Assembly (NCBI GenBank): GCA_025403435.1 | Contig: CM046341.1 | Span: forward strand, 21,847,460 to 21,911,459 | Length of the DNA: 64,000 nucleotides | DNA from: Artocarpus heterophyllus | Lineage: Eukaryota > Streptophyta > Magnoliopsida > Rosales > Moraceae | Direction: 5' to 3' | In this document: positions 1 to 12,159 of the stretch, one piece after another | Layout of the letters: every line of letters begins with the position of its first letter | Numbering within the stretch: the stretch's first letter is position 1 | Program-made: the position numbers and the translations under genes | Notes under the pieces: model-generated | Database searches by the model: none | What the model was told of the DNA's origin: nothing | The model's input: the letters and a program-made list of their open reading frames with translations, nothing else

Positions 1-507
1 AAATTACACATACCCATTATATAACAAATAAATCATGCCCATGATGTACAACACAACAATCATGAAATAAACAACAAAATCAACGACAATTTATCAATTT
101 TGAATTAATTAAACTAGAACATCAACAACAATTATCAATTTCTAACCAAAAACTTACAATTTAAAATGAGATTAAGGAGCGTGAAGGCGGAAAGAGACGG
201 TGGTAGCTGTTTCAGAGGGGTTTGTGTTTGTATTTGAGAGGTGAGTTTCTGATTTGTGTCTGACTATCGAGGTGAGAAAATGGGTTTTAAGTGAGCTACT
301 ACAACGGTTTTATAGAAAAACCGTCATGGTATGTGCGGGAGCTACCACGATAACGGTTTTTTAAAAAATTGTCGTGGTAGTTCCCGCATATACCATGATG
401 GTTTTTGTCTTTGCGGGCATAATTTGCCGTATTTTTTCCCTTATCACGACGATTTTTACGAAATAGTTGTTAAATAAATGTCATATAATCTCATATTTGT
501 TGTAGTG
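1..507. mobile_element. Terminal part of a CACTA (En/Spm-like) DNA transposon
   Basis: The right edge reads TTGTTGTAGTG, whose reverse complement begins CACTACAA, the signature terminus of CACTA elements. Inside it (about 290-470) are several subterminal copies of a motif like ACGGTTTTT..AAAACCGTCGTGGTA. One pair forms a hairpin at about 342-383: taccacgataacggtttttt faces aaaaaattgtcgtggta. Clustered inverted subterminal repeats are typical of the family. The other end and any transposase lie left of the window, so strand and autonomy are unknown. The candidate 3-bp target duplication would be TTA at 508-510 and cannot be checked here. Confidence 0.7.
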
Positions 508-1239
508 TTAATTGCTTTAATAGAGAAGAATATTGCGTTTTGTTCTCGATATAACATTGAGAACTAGATAATTCGTCAATGTTTTACTGGAGAAGTATAT
601 TGCACTTTGATGTGGATATAGCATTGAGAATTCAACAATTGCTTTACTTGTGAAGTGTATTGCTTTACTGCAATTGTTTTACAAGACATAACATTCCTCC
701 ATTCAAGATTGGTAATAATCATTAACTGATACTTTTTTAAAAAAAAATTCGTACATCAAATTGAACATACAAGCTATAATGTTTGTGAATTATATTTTTG
801 TCAAGTGAATTTCTACTTTTAATTTTTCATTTTTTGTTATACATGATCAACCTATGTGTTCTTTTATGCAAGTGAATTAATGGTCATCGAATTACTAGTT
901 TTTCATGGAATTTTTATTTTTAATTTCTCACTTTATTTTTAAAATATACATCAAGTATACTATTACATGCTTGCGCTCTATGTATTTAAAGTAATTGTAA
1001 CGTCCTACCTACGTGGTTGTTATTTAACTATATAATTGTTATTTAACTATGTGGTTGTTATTTGGCAGTTGTGGTCCAGTCCACTTTCTCAGTTATGAAG
1101 TGTAAAGCTCTTACATACTATAGTAACAATAAAAAAAATCGCTACAGTGTAAAGCTTTCACATGCTATAGTAAAAATAGTTCTAACTAAGGGTTCTAACC
1201 ATCCTGCCAAACACCCTATAAATTTGCAAAAACAATTTT
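508..1239. other. AT-rich intergenic DNA with a short direct duplication
   Basis: No gene is visible. Two related segments of about 55-60 bp repeat at about 547-600 and 611-672; both contain a version of ATAnCATTGAGAA followed by a TTTTAC(T)GG/TGAAGT(A/G)TATTGC-like run. A short triple repeat of TTATTTAACTAT/TTATTTGG units lies at about 1020-1070. Everything else is low-complexity AT-rich sequence. Confidence 0.4.
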
Positions 1240-4200
1240 TAAAAAACATAATATTAATTACTTAAATTATTTTTTTTAAAACAATTCCTTAATTAAGAAG
1301 GATCTTTTAAAATATTTCTAAGACTAATCATTACTAATAATTATTTAATCAAACTTTTGATATAAGTATATTGTAACTTATTAGCCTTAAATAACCTAGA
1401 CTAAAACTGTAAAATTACAACCCTTATTTTAAATCATACTTACATAAAACTATTCATATATACACACACACATGTTATAGTTTACTCTAAATCTGCTGCG
1501 GAAGAAACATTTTGTAAGCGGTATCTATACCCATCACTACCATCTGTCCATTGCTCGCTACTGTCCATCACAAATTGCTGATGTGTTACTTCCCTAAAAC
1601 ATGAACATATCTGAGTAAGTTTTCGCTCAGCAAGTAGGAAACACATTCTCACAAAAACCAAGTTTAAAACATTTATAAAAATATGCATGAGTTGATTATG
1701 TTTCATTTTGAGTTCATATCTTCTATATTTGATCTATCATACTTGATAGGCCCTTATGTGTACATTCCCGTTGTATACGATCATCAAGAAGTTAGGGTTT
1801 GCGAAGGTTCCCAATGACCCTAGACCATAAAAGAATAACTAAATTAAATGCCTCCCTGTAGTTCAAGAGGTTAGTATGATACTCTTAACTTAACTTATCT
1901 TCTCTTGTTATAGTTACCTTATTATATATATACAGTATAGCATGTTACTACATAACATCACATAACATAAATTATAACTATTCTTAACAAAAAAGTGAAT
2001 ATGCAATATAATTTTATATAGCATACATCATATGTAATACACTATATAACATAAACATGGCATAAAATGGCATGTCCTAATCTAGCACAACACAATGTAG
2101 CATTTTCACAAAACATGTAAAAAAAAAACTCTTTAATTTAAAAGCCATAGTTTTCATGTTGTAGGCGAAATTCCAACTAATTTGGTTTTTAGAGATAGGA
2201 TCTCTTAACTCGATACATACTTATCCACTATTCTTAGAGTCTGAGCAAAAACAGCCAACAAAAGTGTGAGCGTGATTTGTTTTATGCTAATTAGTTTAGC
2301 ATATCAAAGAAAAAGAAAACAAATCTTTTTTTAAAAACTTTTTTTATTAACTAACTGGCTAGTCAGTAGTTAAAAAGGATTAAATTAAATTCAAATCCTC
2401 TTAGCTCTTAATTCTTGTTTAATTTATTTTCCTTAACTGCCTTTAACTAAATCATACTATCATTGATAATTAATTAATTAATTTGATAACTAATCAATTA
2501 ATTATGTTCATCTTATAACTAGACTCATTAATCTTGCACAATTTATATTGGGTTCATTATTTTACTTAAAGTCCATTTGAATAGAAGTAGTATTATTAGG
2601 CTCATGAGTCTATGTTTGGTTACTATTCAATTCATTAGGCCCAATATGATCCTTAGGAACTAAACGCGTTCTATGGTATTAACTATCGAAAAATTTGGAT
2701 CTAATAATTGGCACCAAAATGTATGCTGGCATTTGACCCGTCATTGCCATCATAACATAGCGGTCAACAACTTATGTTTCTACGATTTTGTGTTTTTAAA
2801 ATCAGTTGAAAACTTTATGTGTAAAGTTTTTATTGAAAACTGTATCTTAAATTAGATTCCAAGTTTTGATAAAACACTGAATAGTAAACTCTTACAACTT
2901 TTTGAGTGCTACAATTCTTTTGTTGTTTGTAAATAGTGATTCTGCCATTAAATAGACTTTTATTTTGAAACCATTACCAGAATATAATTTTGTCAGTTTT
3001 AAACGTCACTATAATTGAATGTCAAAGACAGTTTTGGTAAAAGTTTCTTTTACGAAAGTTCCTCATTCTAATGAGGCCTATAACTTTCGTGTTTTTCAAA
3101 AGTTCATTTTTTGTCTTTAGCATTATCGGTTGTAATGTTTCTATAAACTTTACCGATTTTACCATTTTTATAAATCTGTTTAAGGTTTCCTTTTAGAGGC
3201 AACACTTTTCAAAAATTCTTTATGAAAGTTCTTAATTTTGCCAAAACTTAAGACTTTTGTGTTTTGCAAAAATCATGGTTTGGACTTTTCGAGGGTCGTT
3301 TCACCCAATAATGTAAATTGCACTATTGAGGTTGTAACCCATGTCGCAACTATGTTGCAACATTGCATATAACATCTAAGGAAATAACCTTGAAATAACC
3401 GTGCATTGTTCTATAGTTGCTACATGGGATTAAGGAGGCAACAAACTAAGCGTATTAACTTCTAAAATTAAAAACAAGATAGTTTTGAAATTCGTATTGT
3501 TGAGGTCGTCACTCATGTTGCAATATCACATACAACCTTAATTCAAAATTTCAAAAAATCATTACCAATTGCACTTTCAGTTTTTACAGAATCAAAAGGA
3601 ACAATAAACTAAGTGGTTTTCAACTCTACGAAGCAAAAAACAAATAGTTTTTAAGTCGAACGCATTCTATAAAGTTGAGGTTGCAATCCAAGTAGCAATT
3701 TCATGTGTAACACTTAATAAAAAAGTGTTGATAACAACTACCGATTGTACTACAGTTGCTATAGAAGTCTTATTAAAAATAAAAATGATATTCCAAACTT
3801 TAAAATGGAAAAATGACGAACAAAAAGGGAACACATAGGCTATTTGTACTACCGAGGTTGTAACCAAATCACAGCCTCACTGCGACCTCGCTGGACAGCT
3901 TAAAAACACACACTAGAAATGTCCTTTTGGGATTGAGATTCCAGTTTTTAATATTTTACATATAGTCTTTTATGTTGCAGTGACTTATACATTGCTAAGT
4001 TTAAAAATACTTTAAAAACGATCTTTGAAGTGTCCTTTTTTGAAAGGTTTAAAGTCCTTTTTGAAGTCAAAAAGAGTGAAAGTTCCTTCTAGATACAAAA
4101 CATAACCTAGATCTAAACTTTCTCATGCCCAACATGCAAAATATTAAAACTACACCAATAAAACTCACAAAAACCATAACATGAGCATAAATAAAACTTA

Positions 4201-4690
4201 TTACATGCCAACTTCTAAAATAAAACCATAAATTATTTTCTTAAATTTGAAAAGGAAAGTTTAGATATCCTTGGAGAATCTTCTTCTTGATGGAGCCACC
4301 AAAGCTTTCTCCTTAGTTTTGATTTTGGTTAATGATTTTCCATTAGGTGGGAAGAAAATTTTGAGAGAAAAAGAGGATGGGCACACGGTTTTCTTAGATA
4401 AACATAAGGGGGAGACTTTTATTTCTTTAAGGTATGAAGAAAAGGGAGGCTAAAATGGCCTCTTGTTGAAGACAAGTCCTTATATTGACAAAGTGCTTAA
4501 TTAGACTTGATTTTCTAGCTTGATTTTAAGCTTCCAAGTAAGCTTTAAAAATGCAAAAATCATGCTTAAATTGTAACGATCATACTTATATGACCGTTAC
4601 GTAATTTCATAATCTTAATACTCAAACATGACATAAGGAACCTAGATTTGCAGAATAATTTTTTCCTTTAAAACATAATTTTTATTTTGA
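1240..4690 (-). repeat. Old LTR-like repeat, copy A (reverse orientation)
   Basis: This non-coding stretch shares a collinear series of landmarks with 4,690-10,108. They are a CTGCT-rich block (1490-1580), a GAACAT..CTGAGTAAG..CGCTCAGCAAGTAG block (1603-1640), a GTTAGGGTTTGCGA block (about 1790), an AGGATCTCTTAACTCGA block (about 2200), paired TTTCTT..GAAAGTT..AACTTTCGTG motifs (3040-3260), and a GGAAAGTTTAGA..CTTGGAGAATC block (4252-4290). In reverse complement the CTGAGTAAG..CTCAGCAAG block resembles a region often seen in plant chromovirus-type Gypsy LTRs, so a minus-strand LTR is the best reading. Similarity is clear in order but low in identity. No coding remnant is seen. Confidence 0.45.
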
Positions 4691-7600
4691 TTAAATTTAA
4701 AACGTAATATAATTTCTTGAAACTTATTCTTGTAAAGACTAACGTAGTAACAACTTGTTAAAACTTAATCTTTTAAAACTAGCGTAATAATTTCTTGAAA
4801 ACTATTCTTTTAATACCCTTCTTAATTTGAACTAATACTTTAAAAACATTTCTAAAACTAATTATTATTATAATTTCTTACTAGAAAATTTATGTATATT
4901 TGTTGCATTTTCTGTTGCAACATTTATATGCATGTGTGTGTGTGTGTGTGTATATATATATTTAAAAGTCTTAAATCCTTTTAAACTGAGGTCGAATGAC
5001 TACAATCTCGATTTATAGGGTATACTTGCGTAATACTACTAAATTATTCATACATACATAATTTATAAAAGAAAAAATATTGCAAAAAATACATTTTATA
5101 TGAGCGATATCCATTTCTATTTCTACCATTTGTCTGCTGCTCGCTGCTACCCATCAAGTGTTGCTAGCAGGTTCCTTTCCTACAGCATGAACATGTTTAG
5201 AAATTTGATGTAGAAACATAGTGGAAATACAGATTGGTGACAAACAAAAATTTTCTCCAACAATAAGTATATAAATTGAATTCATGTAAAATAAAGGAGA
5301 TCATAACTCAAACTTTTTGAAGCCCATTAGGGTTTCCTTGCTCTAAACTTTAACACTGTAAATCATCCAAGCTAAGCCTCCACAGTAATAGATTGACGAG
5401 TGGGCATCAAACAATAGCAAATACTAATATCACACTTTTTTTTGAATCTATTATATACTCAATACATGAGATATCAGGATTTTATTAGAGAATAACTACA
5501 CTAGTTTCTCTATTTGGAATAGGACCTTTTCCTTACTCCACCGAATGGGCTCTCAAACTCTCATTTTTTCTTCTGCTAAGCCGTACTTATGTATCACTTA
5601 GATAAGGTGTTGATAAAGTGGGAGTCTGTTGAAAAAACAGAGAAAGAATGAACAACTACTTTTTCAAAAGCTGCTAAAGGTGGTCATAAATGTACAAACC
5701 CATGTGCATAAAGTTGAATTAATGAACTTCAGCATTCTTTTAGCATTTTCTTTCCTTTTTTTATTAAATAAATGAAATTTATTTAAAATTAATTTTAAAT
5801 TATTTAATCAATTAATTTTGTGTCTAATATTATAAGTAATCTTAGTAATAAATGTAGAGACAGTATAGTCATACTATAATGTGTTCTCACAAAATTAAAA
5901 TATATTTAATTAATCTCATTAATGAAATACAATTAGATAATTTTGAATCAATGAACCATTGCCCATTCAATATGACAATATTTGTCATTTTCTTTTCATG
6001 TGTCATAGAAAACATTTAGAATTACAATTCTAAATTTAATGTAATTTATTACTGTGTACTTCATGTAATATAATGTTTACAGAGTCGGCATTGGGGACCT
6101 ATAAACCATAGTTTCAAACTCAAATAAATTTGATAATTAATTAAACTCTTTAATCAATGTGCCAAATTTATTAGTTTTATAGTTAATCTACTAAAAACTT
6201 GAAACTACACTCTTAAAATTATAGTAATAATTACTCAAGGCAAACAACAAGTAATCCATTGATATAATCATTACATGCAAATCAATCCTTCATAAACAAT
6301 TCATAATAAGAGCTAGGTTCAAATTCCATGATTCTAAAATGCACTAGTAAATTCATAATCTTATTGTGAATGCGTGCTCTATTGTTCAAGCCCTGAATCA
6401 TCATTCAAGAGAACTATTTTTCTAATTTCCAATAAGAAAGAGTGGATTCCATATTTGTATTATCATTCCGAGCCATTCCGTTATGTTTTCAAGACGCAAA
6501 GTTATGATCTGTCTATAATTAAATTCTATCGAGCAAGTCAAAAAATATAATGTCATAAATAGAAATTTGATAAATACTCAGGATTAAGACTATCTTATAT
6601 ATGATCATCATAGTGATAAATTTGAACATGCTATATGCAACGGAATATTATTAGAGGTTTATAATTTATCTAGTCCAATCCTATAATCTCATCATATAAA
6701 ACACCTTTAATCCAATGTCTTCACATTAATAGTTTAGATAAAACTATTTTATCATAAATGAGATCGAACTGTATTTGTAATATTTAATTAAAGATCCCAA
6801 CTTTAATTAATTTATTACGAACTATTTAAATTATTATCTATAAATTTAATCCTCATGCATCTAACAATTATATGTTAAATTTATAGTCACAATGGGATTT
6901 TGTAGATGTTTATCTCAGTATCCATATACAAACAACCAAAATAAATAAATGTCATTTAATTCAAATTAACCAGCTACATGTACAATATCTATGCTTGTAA
7001 GGCATCAATCCCAACAGAACATACTTAAATAAGCTTTCATTCAGCAAGTAGCAAGTTAAACTCATAAAATAAAATTTAAAATCATTTAATAAGATATGCT
7101 TGAATATTTTATGCTTGCTTATTGACTTATCTTATGCTTAATTATTTAAGTCTTATCTTATCTTATTGATTGGGGCTATGTGACCGTATGGGCTGCGCAT
7201 GATCGTCAAAAAATTAGGGTTTGCGAGGTCCCAACAACATTGAGATCATAAACTATACTGAAGTAAACTAAAGCCTTACCATAGATTGAAAGGTTGGTAC
7301 GACACCCTTAACTTGTCTTATTATATGTATGCAGTATGACATGTTACTAGATAATACCATATATCAAATTTAAAAGCATGCTTAACTAAAAGTTAGTAAA
7401 TAGTATATTTTAATACGACATACATCACATATCATATATGACCTAACAAGATACAAACATAACATATCTTAACTAAGTAAATATGACCTAAGAGAATATG
7501 GCAGAGTATAACTTAAAACATGCATTTCATAATTTTAGAAATCATGTAAAAACTTTTTATTTGAAAACTATTAATACTGTAAGCGAGATTCTTACTTATA

Positions 7601-10108
7601 TATTTGTCGAAGTAGGATTCTCTACTTATCGAGATTTTCTATCCTCTATGGACAATTTTGTATAGAACACGTATTTCGAGTGCAAGAATAACTTATCTTA
7701 TAGTATTTAAATTTTAGCATAACCGTAAGAATCTTGAACATTTCATTAGATTGTTTATTCCTTTATTAAACTATCATAAACATCGTTATTTCTATTATAA
7801 GAATTAATTAACTAAATTCCATGCTTTTAATTTTCCTTAGTTGCTTGTAATTCGTGTTAAGATTGATAATTAATTAATTTAAATAATTAACTAATTATCT
7901 ATCGTTACTCAGTCTATATGACTTTAATTAACTAATTTAATAATTACATAACTTTGTTATTTATAAACAAAATTCTTAATAACTATATTGTAATTCATTT
8001 ACTGGGCTTGCAATTTGTTCAAAGCCCAGAAAGCTCAAAAGTGTTCCTAAAGTATTTCATATACTATCTTGTTGGAATTTTGACCCGAAAGGGCTCTTGA
8101 ACTATTATGGTTGTTGGACTCGTGTCTAGCATCCTATTACCAAGATTCTAGCATATTAGGTTCTCATAATACTCATTCAAATGTTTATTTTGAAAATTGT
8201 TAAAGTTTATGAAAACCATATCCACATAGTTTTAAAGTTCCATAATAAAAATCATAGAAATTGTGTTTGAATTTGGTAAAATAGTGAACTGTAAACTCAT
8301 ATAATTTTTCAAGTACTACAATTTCTCTGTTAGTCGTAAAATAGAATCTTGTCGTTAAATGGGCGTTTGTATATAAAACTAGTACTAAAGGTATTTTTTG
8401 GTTAGTTTTAAAAGCTACCGTAAAACTATATGTTAAGGACGACTTTGCTTTTGAAATTTCTTCATGAAAGTTTCTTCTTTTTTTTGGACAAAGTTTAAAA
8501 ATCCATTATATTGTCTTTAGTTTTTCTATTTCTTGTAATTTTTTGCAAACTTTACTAATTAAAAGTTTCAACTATTTTTATTAATCTAATTTAAAGTCTA
8601 GTTTAGAGAGACAGATTCTTGCAAAACTTTCTTCATGAAAGTTTTTCATCTCATCAAAAGCTAAAACTTTTGTATTTCATGAGAATTATAATTTGGAACT
8701 TTTGGAGATCGTTTTCGTAAAAGACTGAAATTGTTTTTTATAGATTAAATACCGCAGCTAGTTTCAACTACCCATAACTATATTATAGAGGCAGAATTTT
8801 GATTTTTTTTTCTTCATGAAAGTTCTTTGTTTGTCGAGGTCTAAAACTTTCGTGTTTTATAAAGATTATAATTTTGCCTTGAAATGGCCCGAAAACTTGA
8901 AAAACCATTATAGCCACAAATATAGTTTTGGAAAACTATGCATAACTATATCTTATAGGCAGATTTTGAAAAAAAAATTCTTTACGAAAGTAGTCCATCT
9001 TGTCAAAATCGAAAAGTTTTATGTTTAGTAAAAATTATAATTTGGACTTGAAATGGCCAGAACCTGTCAAAACAGTGGTTGCCCCCTAGAAAACAATTCT
9101 AGATAGCTAGAAAAATTGTTTTTGATTATTTAGATATTTTTGAAAAACTACTTGAAAGCCTGTTAGAGAGTTGAAACTATATTTTTTCACAGTCACAGAG
9201 TTTGTTCAAAATATCAAAATCTAAAAGTTTCATGTTTAGAAAAAGTTTGAAATTAGACTCTAAGGTTTCATTCTTGCGATCAAACTTTGTGGAAATTTTT
9301 TCCACAACATCAAACATGTAGATAACTTAACTAAGCATGCCTAGCCTAAACTTTTTACAACAAAATACATGCAAAACCATAATAACCAATACACACAGAA
9401 ATTATTACAACCTATTTCCTCATCAAAACATAAACTAACTTATACAAATACAAACTTGAACTTAACTAAAAGATTTAAGAAGGAAAGTTTAGAACTTTTT
9501 TAACCTTGAAGAATCCTTCTTAACAAAAGCTCTGACAAAGCTAATTCCTCACCCTTTTCCTTCTTGGTTTAGTCACTAAATGACAAACTAACTAAGTAAA
9601 AATAAGTAAAACTAAAACTTTTGTTTTATCTAAGTAAAAGAAGAAGAACGTTTAGAAATTACCCATGATGAATACTCTTAGAGCCCACTCTAGAACAACA
9701 AGTTTCTCCTCCTTCTTCTTCTTGGCTTATTCCCTAGAACATAAACTTCACTTAGTAAAAATAAAAACTTTGTTGTATCTAAGAAAATGAAGAGAAAGAT
9801 AGGCCTAGAAATTACCCTTGATGATCTCTCTAAGATTTTCAAATTCTCCTTCTTCTTCTTAACTTGGTTAGGGATTTACGGTGGAATGGAAGGAAATTTT
9901 TTGAGAGAGAACCCTTTAGTGGAACCAGTTTTTGGAGAGGAAGAAGAAAAGAAAATGTAGCAAAAATCGTGCCTAAGTGAAGGTACATCTATTTATGGAA
10001 CAAACTCTAATCTAATTTCTCCACCTAACTTATATTTAAGTAGGCTTTAAACCTGGCTTAAGTGTGCTGTCATTCTTAAGCCCAAAGGTGACAGGATTAG
10101 CATCTCAT
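4690..10108 (-). repeat. Old LTR-like repeat, copy B, interrupted by a solo LTR
   Basis: It repeats the landmarks of copy A in the same order: about 5090-5193, then from 7017 (GAACATACTTAAATAAGC) onward, with GGGTTTGCGAGG at about 7220, AGGATTCTCTACTTATCGA at about 7610, CATGAAAGTT motifs between 8460 and 9010, and GGAAAGTTTAGA at about 9480. The part 9475-9960 repeats internally about three times; each unit contains an AGAAGAAGAACGTTTAGAAATTACCC-type segment or relic followed by CTTCTTCTTCTTGG. A (TG)n(TA)n microsatellite lies at 4931-4962. Copies A and B lie head to tail with no recognisable internal region between them. No genes are seen. Confidence 0.4.
5194..7016 (-). mobile_element. Solo LTR of a Copia-like element with GAACA target duplication
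   Basis: The segment begins TGTTTAG and ends AATCCCAACA, so it has TG..CA ends; read on the minus strand it starts TGTTGGGATTGATGCC, a typical Copia LTR start. It is flanked by identical 5-bp duplications GAACA at 5189-5193 and 7017-7021. Removing it with one duplication restores a sequence collinear with copy A (catgaacat followed by the CTCAGCAAG block), an independent empty-site check. No gag, pol or primer binding site is present, so this is a solo LTR of 1,823 bp. Family assignment beyond Copia-like is inference. Confidence 0.75.
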
Positions 10109-10113
10109 AAGCA

Positions 10114-12145
10114 TGTTGGAAACAAAGTGCGCAGCGGAATTTTTAAAAATTTTCATCAGAGTATTTTCCAAAATACAAGTATGACATGTTATATGTATAA
10201 ATTAAACAGATCTTACTAACCTCAGTGTGCCGAAGAACCTCCGCGACCTGTGTAGAGAAGTAACGTTCCAGAAGAGCCTCAACCAACTGGTCTTCTTTGC
10301 TATTCTCTATCCACAACCGGAGTGAGTGTGGGCTCACACGTACAGCTCTTCCACCGGTGACTCTCCTTCCAACCAATAGAGAGAACCCAAAGCTAGTGTT
10401 CGTGATTTGTGAACAAAAGCTCTCAGGGAGTTTTTAGATGCTCACTAGAAGAGTATCACTCTTAATCTCTCAAATTGATCTGAGTAAATCATTAGACTCA
10501 CTCCCTTTTTATACCTATTGGTCCTTGGGGTCAGTCCATATCAGATTAGGTCTCAAAAATCGAAACAGAATCAAGTTCGGATCAATATCTGATAAGATAC
10601 GCGTGAAAAACGCGTAATCTTAGCTGTCGCGGTCGGCATGCCGAACTGTGAGATAGGCAGGCCGAACTGGCCAGTTCGGCAGGCCGAACTTTCTGATCGG
10701 CAGGCCGAACTGCCGAGAAAAAATCTCCGCGAATCTTTTATTTTCCACCCGAGATTCTAAAGGATAAAGTCTCAGTTTTGATTCAAATAGCCCAATAGAA
10801 AAGATATCTGATCAAAACAAACTTTATCAAGATAATCTCTAAGAAAATAAATCAATTCACAATAATTCTACAAGTTTATCTTGTTCTAATTGTCCAAAAT
10901 TAAAACAACCGATAAACAGACAAGAATTATCCGAACGCCATAATTCAACAAGTTCATCTTGAACTAATTTCTTACATAATTAATTCAACCGATAAACAGA
11001 CAAGAATTATCCGATTCTTATAAATTTTAAACCAATCTGATAAATCCGACATAAGTCACCAATTATTGGAAAAGCACGCCGTGTCGTTACAGGATTTTGT
11101 GAGCTAGCAAAGGGGACCAAAATGGACCTATAAAGTTCAAGCTCATGATAATTATGAAACCCAATATCCCAGATATACATTTCACAATTATCAACTCCAA
11201 CGCTACTCCACTAAAAGCTTGGAGCTGCACTCTCGAACTTTACAGAATTACGAAGCTCGTGTAGCTAAGTCTCCATGACATATCATAGTGTTCGTATCCC
11301 CATATGATCATCCATAATCGGCTTAAGGACAAGTTCTATCTTACCTTCCCGATTATTTTTATCTTACGTTCCATTGTCTCACCATTAGAAAACTTACCAT
11401 CTAAAGATAGTATACCATTCGGTTACACCTATGTATCCAAATGGTTGAGCGCTCCAGTTTTCCAATTACAGGACAACGCATATAAGAGGATATCATTACT
11501 CCTAAAGAGGAGCTATGGATTCCATATCTATGAATAACAAGTCTACGCTATCAAGAGTCATGCCTCCAACGTACCGGCATGCATGCCACTATAGAGATGT
11601 GGGAGTCACCCATTGGTACATCAAAAGACACAAGTCGAGACAACGGGCCCATTATTCATCTCAGGATTAAGATACAATACAAACGACTGTCTAAAGTGAA
11701 TCGATTTGCCAAGACAGAATTATTAATCCAAATCAATTCACTTTATGTCCCGATCCAACACATCGTCACCTATGACAACGCGCCAATGTTTCTAATCACG
11801 GAGTCCAACTCCGATGGCCAAGACAAACCATCTCCCAAAAGGGATATAGACAACATAACAATCTTTACATGAATAAAGCGCCCAACTTTATTCCCTCGAT
11901 TGCGGATCATATATTTTAGACCATCACCTTAAGAGTCGTGTCTACCGCATAATCATCCCATCATATGCCCAACTCTTAAGGTTTAGACTGACAGTCTCAG
12001 ACTACTGTTTGCTTATCATACATTCAACGAATATGAACGTAAAGAGGACAATATTTGGTATATATAAATGAATAAATTCTTTATTGATAAAAATGTCTCC
12101 AAAAACGTATTACATTTTTACTCCTTAGAGCATACATGTCTAACA
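10114..12145 (-). repeat. 3' LTR of the young Copia element
   Basis: Downstream LTR in element orientation, directly preceded by the polypurine tract at 12146-12156. It has the same 2,032-bp length as the other copy, and carries the TATA-like sequence (10506-10513) and the dyad block (10633-10708) at the matching places. The open reading frames on its plus strand run antisense to the element and recur in the other LTR simply because the LTRs are duplicates. Confidence 0.93.
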
Positions 12146-12156
12146 ATCTCCCACTT
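12146..12156 (-). other. Polypurine tract
   Basis: On the minus strand this reads AAGTGGGAGAT immediately upstream of the 3' LTR. This is the expected priming site for plus-strand DNA synthesis. The old family copy has AAGTGAGAGAT in the same place (43136-43146). Confidence 0.8.
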
Positions 12157-12159
12157 GCA

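Noticed and set aside
4573..4600. Imperfect palindrome GTAACGATCATA..TATGACCGTTAC
   Set aside because: A single short hairpin in an old LTR-like repeat, with no partner in copy B; too weak to call a site.
10143..10376. A 77-codon minus-strand frame at the edge of each LTR (also 17808-18041)
   Set aside because: It lies in R/U5 sequence, occurs in both LTRs as a duplicate, and does not connect to gag.
11304..11872. Two plus-strand open frames (77 and 97 codons) inside the LTR, present identically in both LTRs; an 87-codon version is open in the nested solo LTR
   Set aside because: They run antisense to the element and are duplicated only because LTRs are. The matching frame is broken by a TAG in the old 5' LTR, and the products resemble nothing known.
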